64,000 bases of DNA, taken from assembly GCA_003259005.1 (NCBI GenBank), contig QLII01000001.1, positions 6,563,001 to 6,627,000 of the forward strand. The letters are read 5' to 3'. Of this stretch, positions 9,251-18,153 are shown in pieces (within the stretch, counting starts at the first letter, position 1; every line of letters starts with the position of its first letter). A program made the position numbers and the translations under genes. This DNA comes from Spirosoma telluris. GTDB lineage: Bacteria; Bacteroidota; Bacteroidia; Cytophagales; Spirosomataceae. The notes under the pieces are model-generated. The model worked only from the letters and a program-made list of their open reading frames with translations. It made no database searches and was not told the DNA's origin.

Positions 9251-10488
9251 ATGAGCCTTAGAAACGCACTCGTCTTAAGTGGATTACTACTGTCAGGATT
9301 TACTAGTCAGGCTCAGACAAAGCCCAAAGATGGCTTCTGGCGGGGCGTTTTTACACTGGCAGGCGGTCAGCAGGCACCTTTCAATTTTGAGTTGAGAGGC
9401 AAAACGGCTTACCTGATCAATGGCACTGAGCGGTTTGAACTTCCCGGCGTTCACCAACGGGCCGATTCACTGTTTATTCCAGTCGATGTCTATAACCGAC
9501 TATTAGCCGCTAAGATCGAAAACGATGGAACACTGGTAGGTGCATTCCACTATCTGGATACCTCGACACCCGTTAAGCCAATACCCTTTCGGGCCGAATA
9601 CGGTAAAAAATATCGGTTTGTTGAAAAACCGGCTCCCGCTGCGGTGAGTTTGCAAGGTAAATGGGACGTGGTCATCAACGGTCAAACCAAGTTGATCGGC
9701 GTCTTCGAGCAACACGCAAACCGCCTGACGGGTACGTTTCTGAGTACCGGGGGGATCTACGCTTTTATGAAGGCGTCGTACAAGCCGATAGTTTTGCCCT
9801 ATCGGCCTTTGACGGATCTAGCCCACAATTGTTTAAAGGGAAAGTTAGTGGCAATGAACTGAAAGGGGAACAGGTGAGCGCCCGAAGTGTGAATCCCATT
9901 GCCGGTACCCGAAATGCCCAGGCCGTCCTGCCCGATGCCTACAGCCTGACCACGATGAAGAAAGGCGTTCCTTTTGCCTTTACATTTCCGGATGCATTTA
10001 CGGGTAAACCTGTATCGCTAAATGATCCAAAATATCGGGACAAGGTGGTTATCGTGACGATTATGGGAAGCTGGTGCCACAATTGCATGGACGAAGCGGC
10101 TCTTCTTTCGCCCTGGTACGAGGCTAATAAGAAGCGGGGTGTTGAGATTATTGGCCTGGCATTCGAGTATAAAAACGATCCTGCTTTTGCCAAAGCTCGA
10201 CTCGAAACCGTGAAAAAACGATACCAGATTGGGTACGATATTCTCTTTGCTGGTATTGTGGATGCGAAACATCCATCAGAAGCATTACCCGCCTTAAGCG
10301 AAGTGTCTGTTTATCCAACCACAATTTTTGTTCGGAGGAATGGTGAAGTAGCCAAAGTGCACACTGGTTATTCAGGCCCGGCTACCGGCCAGTATTATGA
10401 GGAATTCGTTAAAGAGTTTACTACGGAAATGGATCAATTGATCAATGAGTCAGTTTCCGGCGAGACAAAACAGCGGCTCAATAAGTAA
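9251..10488 (+). CDS. Secreted TlpA-like thioredoxin-fold protein (frameshifted in the record)
   Basis: The signal peptide ends FTSQAQT. The N-terminal ~230 residues form a DUF4369-like beta-rich region. The C-terminal half is a TlpA/thioredoxin domain: VVIVTIMGSWCHNCMDEAALL carries the CxxC active site, followed by IIGLAFEY and a cis-Pro segment YPTTIFV. Probably a periplasmic thiol-disulfide reductant. The frame breaks at the G run 9749-9754 (six G where seven are needed). With one more G the protein reads TGTFLSTGGDLRFYEGVV and is 412 residues long. Confidence 0.85.
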
Positions 10489-10510
10489 TTGCTAGCCAAC
10501 CCCTTTATGC

Positions 10511-10546
10511 AGCAGCACGGCATTATGATGCCGTGCTGCTGTTTTT
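10511..10546. terminator. Bidirectional rho-independent terminator
   Basis: AGCAGCACGGCAT (10511-10523), loop TATG, then ATGCCGTGCTGCT (10528-10540) followed by GTTTTTT. The stem is perfect over 13 base pairs and GC-rich. It lies between the convergent thioredoxin-like and sterol desaturase genes. Confidence 0.85.
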
Positions 10547-11337
10547 TACTCGCGATGAACATCTTTAAATCGCAGCATATCCCCTAGCCGTAGTTCTTTC
10601 TCTTCATCAAAACCGCAGGTTGAGGTAAATTCCTTCGGGTTTTGATAGGTTCCAAACAGCATATCCCACCACACGATATCGCCGTAATTATGGGTATGCT
10701 TCTCATATTCATGGTGGATGCGATGCATCTCCGGTCGCTGAAAAATATAGCCGATCCACTGGGGCGTTTTTACATTGGTGTGGTAAAAAAACTCGCCCAG
10801 CGCTGTACAGAGTGTATAAATCGCACCGGCTTCAGGGTTTAACCCTAATAGTGTGTACACTAACAGGCTGCCAATAATAGAATTGACCGTCATTTCGAGT
10901 GGGTGCTTATAGAAGGAAGTAATTACTTCCAGACGTTGTGGGCTATGGTGAATCTGATGAAAATGCGTCCACAAAAAATCAATGGTATGTCGCCAGCGAT
11001 GCCACCAATAAAAGATAAAGGTAGCTATGACGTAAGCAATGGCCCCTCCGGCTACATCACCTACAGCGGCAGAAAGGTGAAAAATAGAATAGGCAGATAG
11101 CCATTTCTCCTAGGTATAACCGGCCAGTACTACAATGATCAACTGCACAAAATTGATGGCCAGCACACGAATTGTCCAGGTAGGTACGCTTGGAAGTTTC
11201 CAGCCTGGATTAAGCCGTTCCAGAAGAAAGCAAAAAATAAAAACGCCAAATATGACCGCTAACATAGCTTTGGGGTTATGTGAATGAATAGGCCAAAGCA
11301 ACAGTAACCGATTTACTAAACCATTGACGAATATCAA
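10546..11337 (-). CDS. Sterol desaturase/fatty acid hydroxylase family protein, interrupted by in-frame TAG
   Basis: Integral-membrane di-iron hydroxylase of the sterol desaturase family. The histidine boxes are present: WWHRWRH, HFHQIHHS and HRIHHEYEKHTHNYG. Transmembrane segments lie in the N-terminal third (MLAVIFGVFIFCFLLE). The frame is continuous over 264 codons except for one TAG at 11110-11112, where GYT-stop-EKWLS stands and a Trp would fit. Unlike the other broken genes here this is a nonsense codon, not a frameshift. The apparent start is TTG 11337, overlapping the Crp gene stop by four bases; ATG at residue 24 is an alternative. The two genes are probably one unit. Confidence 0.8.
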
Positions 11338-11915
11338 TTTCGATGCCCTCTCAAACGAATAAGTGTTTCGGGTGAAATGCCCAGGTGCGAGGCTATGTAT
11401 TTTAGGGGGACGCGCTGAAAAATAGCCGGAAAATCAGCCAATTGTTGTTGGTAGCGTTCGGGAGCCGTTTGCATCCGTAGGTTTTGGGTGCGCAGCTCGC
11501 TTAGAACGTAATATTTTTCAGTTAGTAACCGACCAATGGCATTGAATTCAGGGAATTTGTGATAGAGCTCCTGAAGCTGACTATACGTTATTGACCATAC
11601 TATACTGTCTTCCAATAGCTCGATATATTCCTGTGCGGGTTGGCGACTATAAAAGCTGATAATAGAAATGATAAAATCATTTTCCCGCATAAACCAGGAG
11701 GTAACCTCCCGCCCATCTCCCTGGCCACCCGCTTTCAGGTAATAGCCTCTCACTACGCCCTGCTCAATAAAATAAATTCGATCGGAAACTTGCCCTGGTT
11801 GTAAAAGCCAATGTTTGCGAGGTAAGGCGTCCTGATGGAGCATCTTTCGTAAGTTAACTTTCAGATCGTTGGAAATTGGCCAAAGTGCGTCGATAAGCGT
11901 TAGTATTTGTTCCAT
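11334..11915 (-). CDS. Crp/Fnr family transcriptional regulator
   Basis: 193 residues: an N-terminal cyclic-nucleotide-binding-like beta roll (LLQPGQVSDRIYFIEQGVVRGYY, in Bacteroidota usually without a cAMP site) and a C-terminal winged helix shortened to VPLKYIASHLGISPETLIRLR. This is the common small Bacteroidota subfamily. It overlaps the sterol desaturase start by four bases, so it probably controls or accompanies that gene; the ligand is unknown. Confidence 0.87.
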   Translation of the reverse strand: MEQILTLIDALWPISNDLKVNLRKMLHQDALPRKHWLLQPGQVSDRIYFIEQGVVRGYYLKAGGQGDGREVTSWFMRENDFIISIISFYSRQPAQEYIELLEDSIVWSITYSQLQELYHKFPEFNAIGRLLTEKYYVLSELRTQNLRMQTAPERYQQQLADFPAIFQRVPLKYIASHLGISPETLIRLRGHRN

Positions 11916-11988
11916 TTATTTTAAGATAACGTTGTATCAATCAATGTTATATCGCAACTTACTTGCTCAACTAAATCGACAGTCTGCT

Positions 11989-12378
11989 ATGGAAAACCAG
12001 CCACCACGACCGCCTATGTCGCCAACGCCCGCACCATTGAGCGAATCCGATTCTCGTATGTGGGCGATGCTGGCTCATCTGAGCGCACTTCCCGGCTCAT
12101 TCTTCCTGATCGGTAGCGTTGTGGCTCCGCTCGTTGTCTGGCAAATTCAGAAAGACAAGTCAGAATTTGTCGATTACCATGGAAAAGAAGCTGTTAATTT
12201 TCAAATCACGGTAGCGCTGGCGACGGCGGTATCGCTACTACTCATGTTTGTGCTAATTGGATTTGTGTTAATTACCGTAGTAGGTATCTTTTGGGTCGTT
12301 TTCACTATCATTGCTGGTATTAAAGCCAATAATGGAGAGTATTACCGTTATCCGATAACGATTCGGTTTATCAAATAA
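11989..12378 (+). CDS. DUF4870 domain membrane protein
   Basis: A Pro-rich N-terminus (about 20 residues) is followed by the DUF4870 pattern: MWAMLAHLSALPGSFF, VVAPLVVWQIQKDKSEFVDYHGKEAVNFQIT, and two hydrophobic segments ending IIAGIKANNGEYYRYPITIRF. Three predicted membrane segments; function unknown. ATG 11989 (MENQPPRPP) is chosen because the frame upstream shows no conserved features. Confidence 0.85.
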   Translation: MENQPPRPPMSPTPAPLSESDSRMWAMLAHLSALPGSFFLIGSVVAPLVVWQIQKDKSEFVDYHGKEAVNFQITVALATAVSLLLMFVLIGFVLITVVGIFWVVFTIIAGIKANNGEYYRYPITIRFIK

Positions 12379-12437
12379 CGCGCTATGTTACTCCATGTAT
12401 AGCAACTGATCGAGTTATTGACAACAATTTTAAGAAT

Positions 12438-12760
12438 ATGAATGCTCCGCAACAAAACCCAGAAGGTGCTATTGACGTCGAATTAAGTGAAGAAATTGCC
12501 GAAGGTGTTTACGCCAATCTGGCCATGATTGCTCACTCAAACAGTGAATTTATTCTGGATTTTATTCGCCTGATGCCGGGCGTCCCCAAGGCAAAAGTAA
12601 AAGCACGCATTATCCTTACCCCGAACACGCCAAACGGCTCCTGGAAGCCCTACGTGAGAACATCAGCCGTTTTGAAGAAGCCTATGGCGGTATCAACGAA
12701 CCGAACAATGCCTTCCGATTCCCAACGGGTGGCTTCGGTGGGCCAGTAGGGCAAGCGTAA
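12438..12760 (+). CDS. DUF3467 family protein (frameshifted in the record)
   Basis: Small cytosolic protein typical of Bacteroidota: IDVELSEEIAEGVYANLAMIAHSNSEFILDF and MPGVPKAKVKARIILTP are the conserved core. As given, the frame leaves the family after LTP. Adding a G at 12623 (ACCCCGAACACG to ACCCCGGAACACG) restores LTPEHAKRLLEALRENI and a C-terminal tail ending FGGPVGQA, with the stop at 12758-12760 and a normal length of 107 residues. Function unknown. Confidence 0.85.
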
Positions 12761-12770
12761 AGTAGCCGAG

Positions 12771-12837
12771 AGTCAACAGTCGTTAGTCGATAGTTCGGTA
12801 AGTATATCTTATAACTATTAACTAACGACTGTTGACT
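12771..12837. repeat. Inverted repeat upstream of rpsL
   Basis: The arms AGTCAACAGTCGTTAGT (12771-12787) and ACTAACGACTGTTGACT (12821-12837) are perfect over 17 bases, with further pairing of ATAGTT and AACTAT in the loop. It sits between the DUF3467 stop and the rpsL promoter. It shares the words GTCGTTAG and TTGACT with the repeat at 28765-28843. Confidence 0.75.
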
Positions 12838-12861
12838 TTCAGTCAGTTTTCCGTATCTTTG
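12832..12861 (+). promoter_or_regulatory. Bacteroidota-type promoter for rpsL-rpsG
   Basis: TATCTTTG at 12854-12861 matches the Bacteroidota -7 consensus TAnnTTTG. TTGA at 12832-12835 lies 18 bases upstream in the place of the -33 TTTG box. The distance to the rpsL ATG is 46 bases, which is reasonable for a leader. The -33 box overlaps the right arm of the inverted repeat. Confidence 0.6.
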
Positions 12862-12907
12862 CACCTCAAATTTCGGGAAGACTGTTTTTTCGTAAACAAA
12901 ATCAAGA

Positions 12908-13336
12908 ATGCCTACTATACAACAATTAGTGCGTAAAGGCCGCGAAAAGCTGATCGACAAGTCAAAGTCGCCAGCTTTAGATGCCTGCCCACAACGTCGG
13001 GGTGTGTGTACACGGGTGTACACGACCACGCCGAAGAAGCCAAACTCGGCTCTTCGTAAAGTTGCCCGTGTTCGTTTGACAAACGGTCGGGAAGTTAACG
13101 CTTACATTCCAGGAGAAGGCCACAACCTACAGGAACACTCAATCGTATTGATTCGTGGTGGTCGTGTAAAAGATCTTCCAGGTGTACGTTATCACATTGT
13201 TCGGGGTGCTTTAGATACGGCTGGCGTAAGCGGTCGTCTGCAAAGCCGTTCGAAATATGGTGCCAAACGTCCGAAACCAGGTCAGGCTCCAGTAAAAGGT
13301 GGTAAAGGTGCACCACCAGCAAAAAAGAAAAAGTAA
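12908..13336 (+). CDS. rpsL: 30S ribosomal protein S12
   Basis: Unmistakable S12: MPTIQQLVRKGREK, CPQRRGVCTRVYTTTPKKPN, VRLTNGREVNAYIPGEGHN and GGRVKDLPGVRYHIVRG. The Lys in TTPKKPNSALRK and the KDLPG segment, where streptomycin-resistance substitutions occur in other species, look wild type. The C-terminus has a Gly/Pro/Lys-rich tail (142 residues, a little longer than in Escherichia coli). First gene of the str cluster. Confidence 0.98.
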   Translation: MPTIQQLVRKGREKLIDKSKSPALDACPQRRGVCTRVYTTTPKKPNSALRKVARVRLTNGREVNAYIPGEGHNLQEHSIVLIRGGRVKDLPGVRYHIVRGALDTAGVSGRLQSRSKYGAKRPKPGQAPVKGGKGAPPAKKKK

Positions 13337-13480
13337 GATAGTGTAGTAAGTTGATTCGTGGAGTATGTGAAGTGAGTAGTAAAACTTACTCGACCATTCC
13401 ACTCAATTAACGAATTACTAAAAAATGACTGGACGCTGGAAAGACTACGTTCAGAGTAAGATCAAAAATCTGAAGCAATC

Positions 13481-13948
13481 ATGAGAAAGGCGAAACCGCC
13501 CAAGCGTTACGTATTACCTGATCCTAAATACAAGGAGGTCCTCGTAACTAAATTTGTAAACAATCTGATGTACGAAGGCAAAAAGAGCCTGGCGTACTCC
13601 ATCTTCTATGATGCCCTTGACGTAGTTGCAAAACGCACGAGCGAAAGTGGTCTGGATACATGGAAAAAGGCATTGAACAATGTAATGCCATCAGTTGAAG
13701 TTAAAAGTCGTCGCGTCGGTGGAGCTACCTTCCAGGTGCCAACCGAAGTACGGGCAGACCGAAAAGTCGCGGTAGGCATGAAATGGCTTATTAAGTATGC
13801 TCGTTCGCGAGGTGAAAAAACCATGGTAGACCGGTTAGCAGCCGAAATCGTCGCAGCCGCAAAAGGTGAAGGCGCAGCTGTTAAAAAGAAGGACGATACG
13901 CACCGTATGGCAGAAGCCAACAAGGCGTTCTCGCACTTCCGGTTCTAA
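13481..13948 (+). CDS. rpsG: 30S ribosomal protein S7
   Basis: MRKAKPPKRYVLPDPKYKEV, FVNNLMYEGKKSLAYSIFYDAL, NVMPSVEVKSRRVGGATFQVPTEV and MVDRLAAEIVAAAKGEG define S7 (155 residues). It follows rpsL by 144 bases. A strong terminator follows, so fusA is not the next gene as it is in many bacteria. Confidence 0.98.
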   Translation: MRKAKPPKRYVLPDPKYKEVLVTKFVNNLMYEGKKSLAYSIFYDALDVVAKRTSESGLDTWKKALNNVMPSVEVKSRRVGGATFQVPTEVRADRKVAVGMKWLIKYARSRGEKTMVDRLAAEIVAAAKGEGAAVKKKDDTHRMAEANKAFSHFRF

Positions 13949-13990
13949 ACCAAACACACGCGCCAAAGTCCCGATGGCCGTTGAATTTGC

Positions 13991-14025
13991 AAAAGCTCCC
14001 CAACATTGGGGAGCTTTTGTTATTT
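13991..14025 (+). terminator. Rho-independent terminator after rpsG
   Basis: AAAAGCTCCCC (13991-14001), loop AACATT, GGGGAGCTTTT (14008-14018), then TGTTATTTTT. An 11-base-pair stem with a T-rich tail, located 43 bases after the rpsG stop and just before the next start. Confidence 0.9.
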
Positions 14026-14033
14026 TTGGCCCT

Positions 14034-14903
14034 ATGACCATCTTAGAAAACGACTACCTCCGAGTCTCCATTCGCCCGAAAGGGGCCGAACTGACCTCTA
14101 TTTTTCATAAGCCAAGCGGCATTGAACACCTCTGGCAGGCTGACCCAATGGTATGGGGCTGGCATGCGCCCAATCTTTTCCCGGTGGTAGGAGGTTGCCT
14201 GAATAATCAATTGTTAATTGACGGCAAAGCCTACCCCATCGAGCGCCATGGTTTTACCCGTCAATCGAAGTTTGAAACGACAGAATCGACGACGGCCCAT
14301 GCCATCTTCTCCTTGCCGTCCAGCGTTGTAACGCGCGTACATTTTCCCTATGAATTTGAGTTTCAGATAATCTATGAACTTGATGGCCCTCGCCTGACTA
14401 TTACCTACCGAGTTGTCAATCAGGATAAGAAGACCATTTTCTTCTCCGTGGGTGCTCATCCGGCCTTTGCCGTTCCGTTCTTCGTAAATGAAAACTACGA
14501 AGATTATTTTATTGAATTTGAAGAGGCCGAGCCGTTAGAAACACACATGCTTTCGGCAGCAGGCTATTTTACTGGAGAAACGAAACCGATATCCACAGAA
14601 GGCAGTCGCTTGCCCTTGACCAGGCATTTGTTTGATGATGACGCGCTGGTGTTTAAAAAGCTGGCATCCCGGCGCGTGTCGCTTCGAAGCGATAAGCATG
14701 ACCATGCGGTGACGGTGAGTTTCCCCGCATTCCCTTATCTGGGTTTGTGGGCTAAGCCTGGCGCTTCATTCGTATGCATTGAGCCCTGGCTGGGTTGCGC
14801 GGATAGCGAAGGTCAACCTAGGCCAATTCAGGAGAAAGAAGCCATTCAACAGGTAGCAGAAGGAAAGGTATTTGAAGCCGCCTTTACGATTGAGGTGAGT
14901 TAG
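14034..14903 (+). CDS. Aldose 1-epimerase family protein
   Basis: Galactose mutarotase-like beta-sandwich: LRVSIRPKGAELTSIFHKPSG, HLWQADPMVWGWHAPNLFPVVGG, AYPIERHGFTR (His of the family), FSVGAHPAFAVPF (second His) and FVCIEPWLGCADSEG. About 289 residues, in the range of the LacX/YeaD-like subgroup rather than GalM proper, so it may act on another sugar or sugar phosphate. ATG 14034 follows the rpsG terminator directly; the longer upstream frame belongs to rpsG in another phase. Confidence 0.88.
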   Translation: MTILENDYLRVSIRPKGAELTSIFHKPSGIEHLWQADPMVWGWHAPNLFPVVGGCLNNQLLIDGKAYPIERHGFTRQSKFETTESTTAHAIFSLPSSVVTRVHFPYEFEFQIIYELDGPRLTITYRVVNQDKKTIFFSVGAHPAFAVPFFVNENYEDYFIEFEEAEPLETHMLSAAGYFTGETKPISTEGSRLPLTRHLFDDDALVFKKLASRRVSLRSDKHDHAVTVSFPAFPYLGLWAKPGASFVCIEPWLGCADSEGQPRPIQEKEAIQQVAEGKVFEAAFTIEVS

Positions 14904-14936
14904 ATTTTGTTGGTAGCGACAAGGCATGCCTTGTTG

Positions 14937-16522
14937 CTACTGCGTTTCCTCCAGAGGGGCGAAATCCTTGAAGGTTCGTTTAATCGCTTTGTCGGTAGCC
15001 TCTTTTTGTTCTGCCAATTGGCATCCAGTTCAAGAGCGACTAAGCCACTTAGACTCATTGAATTTCGGAAATCATCTAATTTTTTGATAAAGTCGCCATT
15101 TCGTCGGGCCGATTTTAAGGCAAACTCACGAGCGAAGACGTCTCCTTTATTTTGCAGCTCGCTTCGCTTTCCCAGCACATAATTGTATCGGTCGAGCAAA
15201 TCTTTCATTGACTTACCAATCACCTCCGTTGCTTCCAGCGTTCCCATTGTAAGAACGGCAGTACCGCCAATAGCAGAAATAAGACGTCCGTTACTTTGCG
15301 CAGTGGGGCTGGTACTTGCTCCCGTAACCGCAGGTGTTACGCCTGTGACAGCGCCCAGAGATGCATTGGCTACAGAGCGATTTCGCTTCCCGCCTTTAGC
15401 TTTTTTGTAGTCGTGCTTGAGCTGCTCCTCTTTATCCCCCAATTGCTCCACCAATCCCCAGGCTTGCACTAATACCTGCCGATATTGCGTGTAGTAGTAG
15501 CGATCTTTTTCTGCCTCGTTCACGGTGTTTAAAATAGTGAACGTAATTCGCTGTTCGGACCGATTCTGGGCTTTATCCAGTACATAAAACGTAATCTGTA
15601 CATTCAGCGAATCGTAGGGGTCTTTCACGAAATCATAGCCCGGCTGCCAGATAAACTCATATTGATTGTCTGTGTTTTTAACTAAGGCCGTTTTGGGAAT
15701 CAACTGGTTATCAGATAAAAAACCAAACATCGATATGTCATCCTCACCGTTTGGATCGGATAGGTAAAATTTCAGGTTTACCGTCGCATTTTCACGGAGT
15801 TTATAGTGCGTTTCTTTAGGGATAACGGCAATATCGGGTGGGAGATCCATGGCCGTGACTTCTACTTTCAGTCTACCTTTGGTTCGTGTTTTAGCAGGCT
15901 GATCTTCTACCCAGAACTCAATATACTGCGGTGATTGCTTTAGTCGATTGAATTGATTGAGCGAGAGTGTCCAGGTCAGTTCGCCCTGTGATGATAGCTT
16001 ACTACCCTCTGGCATTTGGTCGGCAATGGGAATAAATACGATTGGATCGCCATCATCATCCCGAACTACTTGCGGGTCAATTTTATAGGTATTCTGTGTT
16101 CGGTATCTAACATAGAACGGTTGCAAGTCCCCTACAACGGGTGGGCGATTTACATGCAATACTTTAAAGTCGATGGTTTGCGAAGCGGTTTGGCCGCGCT
16201 TATTCCGAACTTCAAACGTTACTGGTATGGTCTTTACTGTTTGAATCCGGTCGGCCAGGTCAAAACTAGGTATCCAGTTAAAATGCCCTAGTGAGTCGAA
16301 GTGCATGCCTTCTGGTACATCACTGGCAAATGCGAACGTAACCGAATCGGCTTGTGAACCCACCGCTTTTAGCTCAAATCGAACGGGATTTCCTTCAGGT
16401 ACAAGGGTCCAGTTAGTTTGCGAAGGAAAGACGAGTTGTAAGGGTTTGGAGTCCTGCGCATAGGTACTAACGATCGCAGTGATCACTAACAGCCATGCAA
16501 TTATACCGGCAGTTCGGTTCAT
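14937..16522 (-). CDS. Secreted protein with cadherin/Ig-like repeats (frameshifted at the C-terminus)
   Basis: Signal peptide ending STYAQD, then three or more beta-sandwich repeats of the He_PIG/cadherin-like kind, marked by VPEGMHFDSLGHFNWIPSFD, MPEGSKLSSQGELTWTLS and NRPPVVGDL; later a Gly/Thr/Ala stretch and a helical C-terminus. Probably exported to the periplasm or cell surface; substrate unknown. Near 15002 one C is missing on the plus strand (G in the gene). Restored, the tail reads NKKEATDKAIKRTFKDF and ends at TAG 14937-14939 (528 residues), which also removes the overlap with the epimerase gene. Confidence 0.7.
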
Positions 16523-16705
16523 ATGGAGAGTCGAAGGTGGTCCGTGTTAAAAAACGTAAAAATACGCCGAAGATTTGGTCTCACTGAATCAATAACCCAG
16601 TTTTGAGATTTTTCTTATCTGTTTTGGCTGTTTTGTGTAGTATAATTATGTTTTTCCGGGAAAAAGTCCAGATGGATAAAATGGAAATGATTTACCTGCA
16701 AAGCA

Positions 16706-16741
16706 AAACAGTCGCTACCCGATGTCAGATAGCGACTGTTT
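16706..16741 (-). terminator. Terminator hairpin after the OmpH genes
   Basis: AAACAGTCGCTA (16706-16717) and TAGCGACTGTTT (16730-16741) pair perfectly over 12 bases with a 12-base loop, 29 bases downstream of the last OmpH stop. Read on the minus strand, the stem is followed by TTTTGCTTTG. Confidence 0.75.
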
Positions 16742-16769
16742 CACAAAGGCCGCAGCCCAGTAAAGACGG

Positions 16770-17447
16770 TTAGTTTTTCTTCGGAGCGGTTGCCGTACCC
16801 GATGCAGGCGTTGTTGGCTTGGCTGTAGTTGGGGTGCTTCCACCCGTTGTTGCTGGTTTCGCAGCAGCAGCGGCTTTGGCAGGGTCAATGCCCATCTTTT
16901 TCAGTACCAACTCGGTAATGTTATTTTCTTCGGGTGCAACCAACAGAATAGGAATGGTATTAGCACCAGCGTCAAGATTAAATATGTACTGAAAACCATT
17001 CTCTTTAGCAACGGCATCAATTGCTTTCTGGATTTTCTGTACGACCGGGTTTACCAACTGTTGGTATTTAGCCTGTAACGATTGCTGAGATGTCTGGCTG
17101 AATTCCTGAATCCGGGCTTGCAGGCTCTGTAGTTCGGTTTCACGATCTTTCTTGATCACATCCGACATTTGAGCTGCCCCTTTTTCATAGGCTGTGTATT
17201 TGTCCTCCAACTCCTTCTGCATCCGCTTCAGTTCGTTTTCCGACTGTGTCCGCTGAATGGTCAATTGGTTTTGGATATCTTTTGCTTCGGGCGTTTGCGA
17301 CAGAACAAAATCAATGTTCGTATAGCCTAACTTCAGCGGCCCGGCTGCGGTAGTCGTAGCAGGCGTTGCGGTTGGGGCTTGTGCCTGAGCGTTTAAACCG
17401 CCCATTAGAAGGGCTGCTGCAAACGCCATGACGAGGTTTTTCTTCAT
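16770..17447 (-). CDS. OmpH/Skp family outer-membrane chaperone
   Basis: Periplasmic holdase for unfolded outer-membrane proteins. Signal peptide ending NAQAQA; LKLGYTNIDFVLSQTPEAKDI is the conserved N-terminal strand; a long charged coiled coil (about residues 65-140) follows, then the ENGFQYIFNLDAG segment. The C-terminal tail is rich in Ala, Thr and Pro. Third gene in the bamA-OmpH-OmpH order usual for Bacteroidota, 19 bases after its paralogue. Confidence 0.9.
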   Translation of the reverse strand: MKKNLVMAFAAALLMGGLNAQAQAPTATPATTTAAGPLKLGYTNIDFVLSQTPEAKDIQNQLTIQRTQSENELKRMQKELEDKYTAYEKGAAQMSDVIKKDRETELQSLQARIQEFSQTSQQSLQAKYQQLVNPVVQKIQKAIDAVAKENGFQYIFNLDAGANTIPILLVAPEENNITELVLKKMGIDPAKAAAAAKPATTGGSTPTTAKPTTPASGTATAPKKN

Positions 17448-17466
17448 CTGAAATTGATTGTTTGTA

Positions 17467-18039
17467 TTACTTAGGTTTTGTGGTTGTTTTATTTGTTGGA
17501 TTGCTATTGGTGGCCGTTGGTTTAGTATCTAATCCCAATTCTTCCATCACATAATCTGAATAGTCATGCCGGGGATTTGTATAAAGCATAACAAAATCAG
17601 ATGCTTTATCGAATATAAAATCCAGCTTTTTCTGTGCACACACTTTATCAAGAGCCCGATATATCAACTCCATAGGAGTCTTCATTAATTCCTTTTTTTT
17701 CTCGAAAAGCAACCCCTGATAGCCGAACACTTTGTTATTATAATCTCGGGCTTCCCGTTCCCTATCGCTAATGGTTCGTTGCCGATCACGCTTCATGTCT
17801 TCTGTCAACAGAATTTCTTCTGCCTGATAGGCCTTCTGAAGCTTCTCGATTTCAACATATTTATCCTGAATATCTTTTGACCATTTATCAGCAAATTTGT
17901 CAATTTCGCTGAGGGCTTTCTGGTATTCAGGCATTTTGCCTAAGATATATTCTGTGTCTACGTACCCAAACTTTTGAGCTTGTGCCGGAATAGTTACCCA
18001 AATAGAACACAAAAATACAAAAAATAGGGCTGTTTTCAT
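17467..18039 (-). CDS. OmpH/Skp family outer-membrane chaperone
   Basis: Signal peptide ending IPAQAQK, then KFGYVDTEYILGKMPEYQ (Skp N-terminal motif), a coiled coil with many Lys/Glu/Arg (about residues 45-130) and KKLDFIFDKASDFVMLYTNP. 190 residues. Paralogue of the next gene downstream and probably a co-chaperone in the BamA pathway. A hairpin separates it from bamA, so it may have its own promoter or be attenuated. Confidence 0.9.
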   Translation of the reverse strand: MKTALFFVFLCSIWVTIPAQAQKFGYVDTEYILGKMPEYQKALSEIDKFADKWSKDIQDKYVEIEKLQKAYQAEEILLTEDMKRDRQRTISDREREARDYNNKVFGYQGLLFEKKKELMKTPMELIYRALDKVCAQKKLDFIFDKASDFVMLYTNPRHDYSDYVMEELGLDTKPTATNSNPTNKTTTKPK

Positions 18040-18090
18040 TAGTCTCGCGTCAATATTTGCAGGAAGTGATTGATTTTCAAGGATAGTGTC

Positions 18091-18129
18091 AACGAAACCT
18101 GTAGTCCTTAAGAGCCTACAGGTTTCGTT
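18091..18129 (-). terminator. Hairpin between bamA and the OmpH genes
   Basis: AACGAAACCTGTAG (18091-18104) and CTACAGGTTTCGTT (18116-18129) form a perfect 14-base-pair stem with an 11-base loop. It lies 25 bases after the bamA stop. No clear T tract follows on the minus strand, so partial read-through into the chaperone genes is likely. Confidence 0.6.
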
Positions 18130-18153
18130 AAAAACGTATTTCCTTCTTTAATC

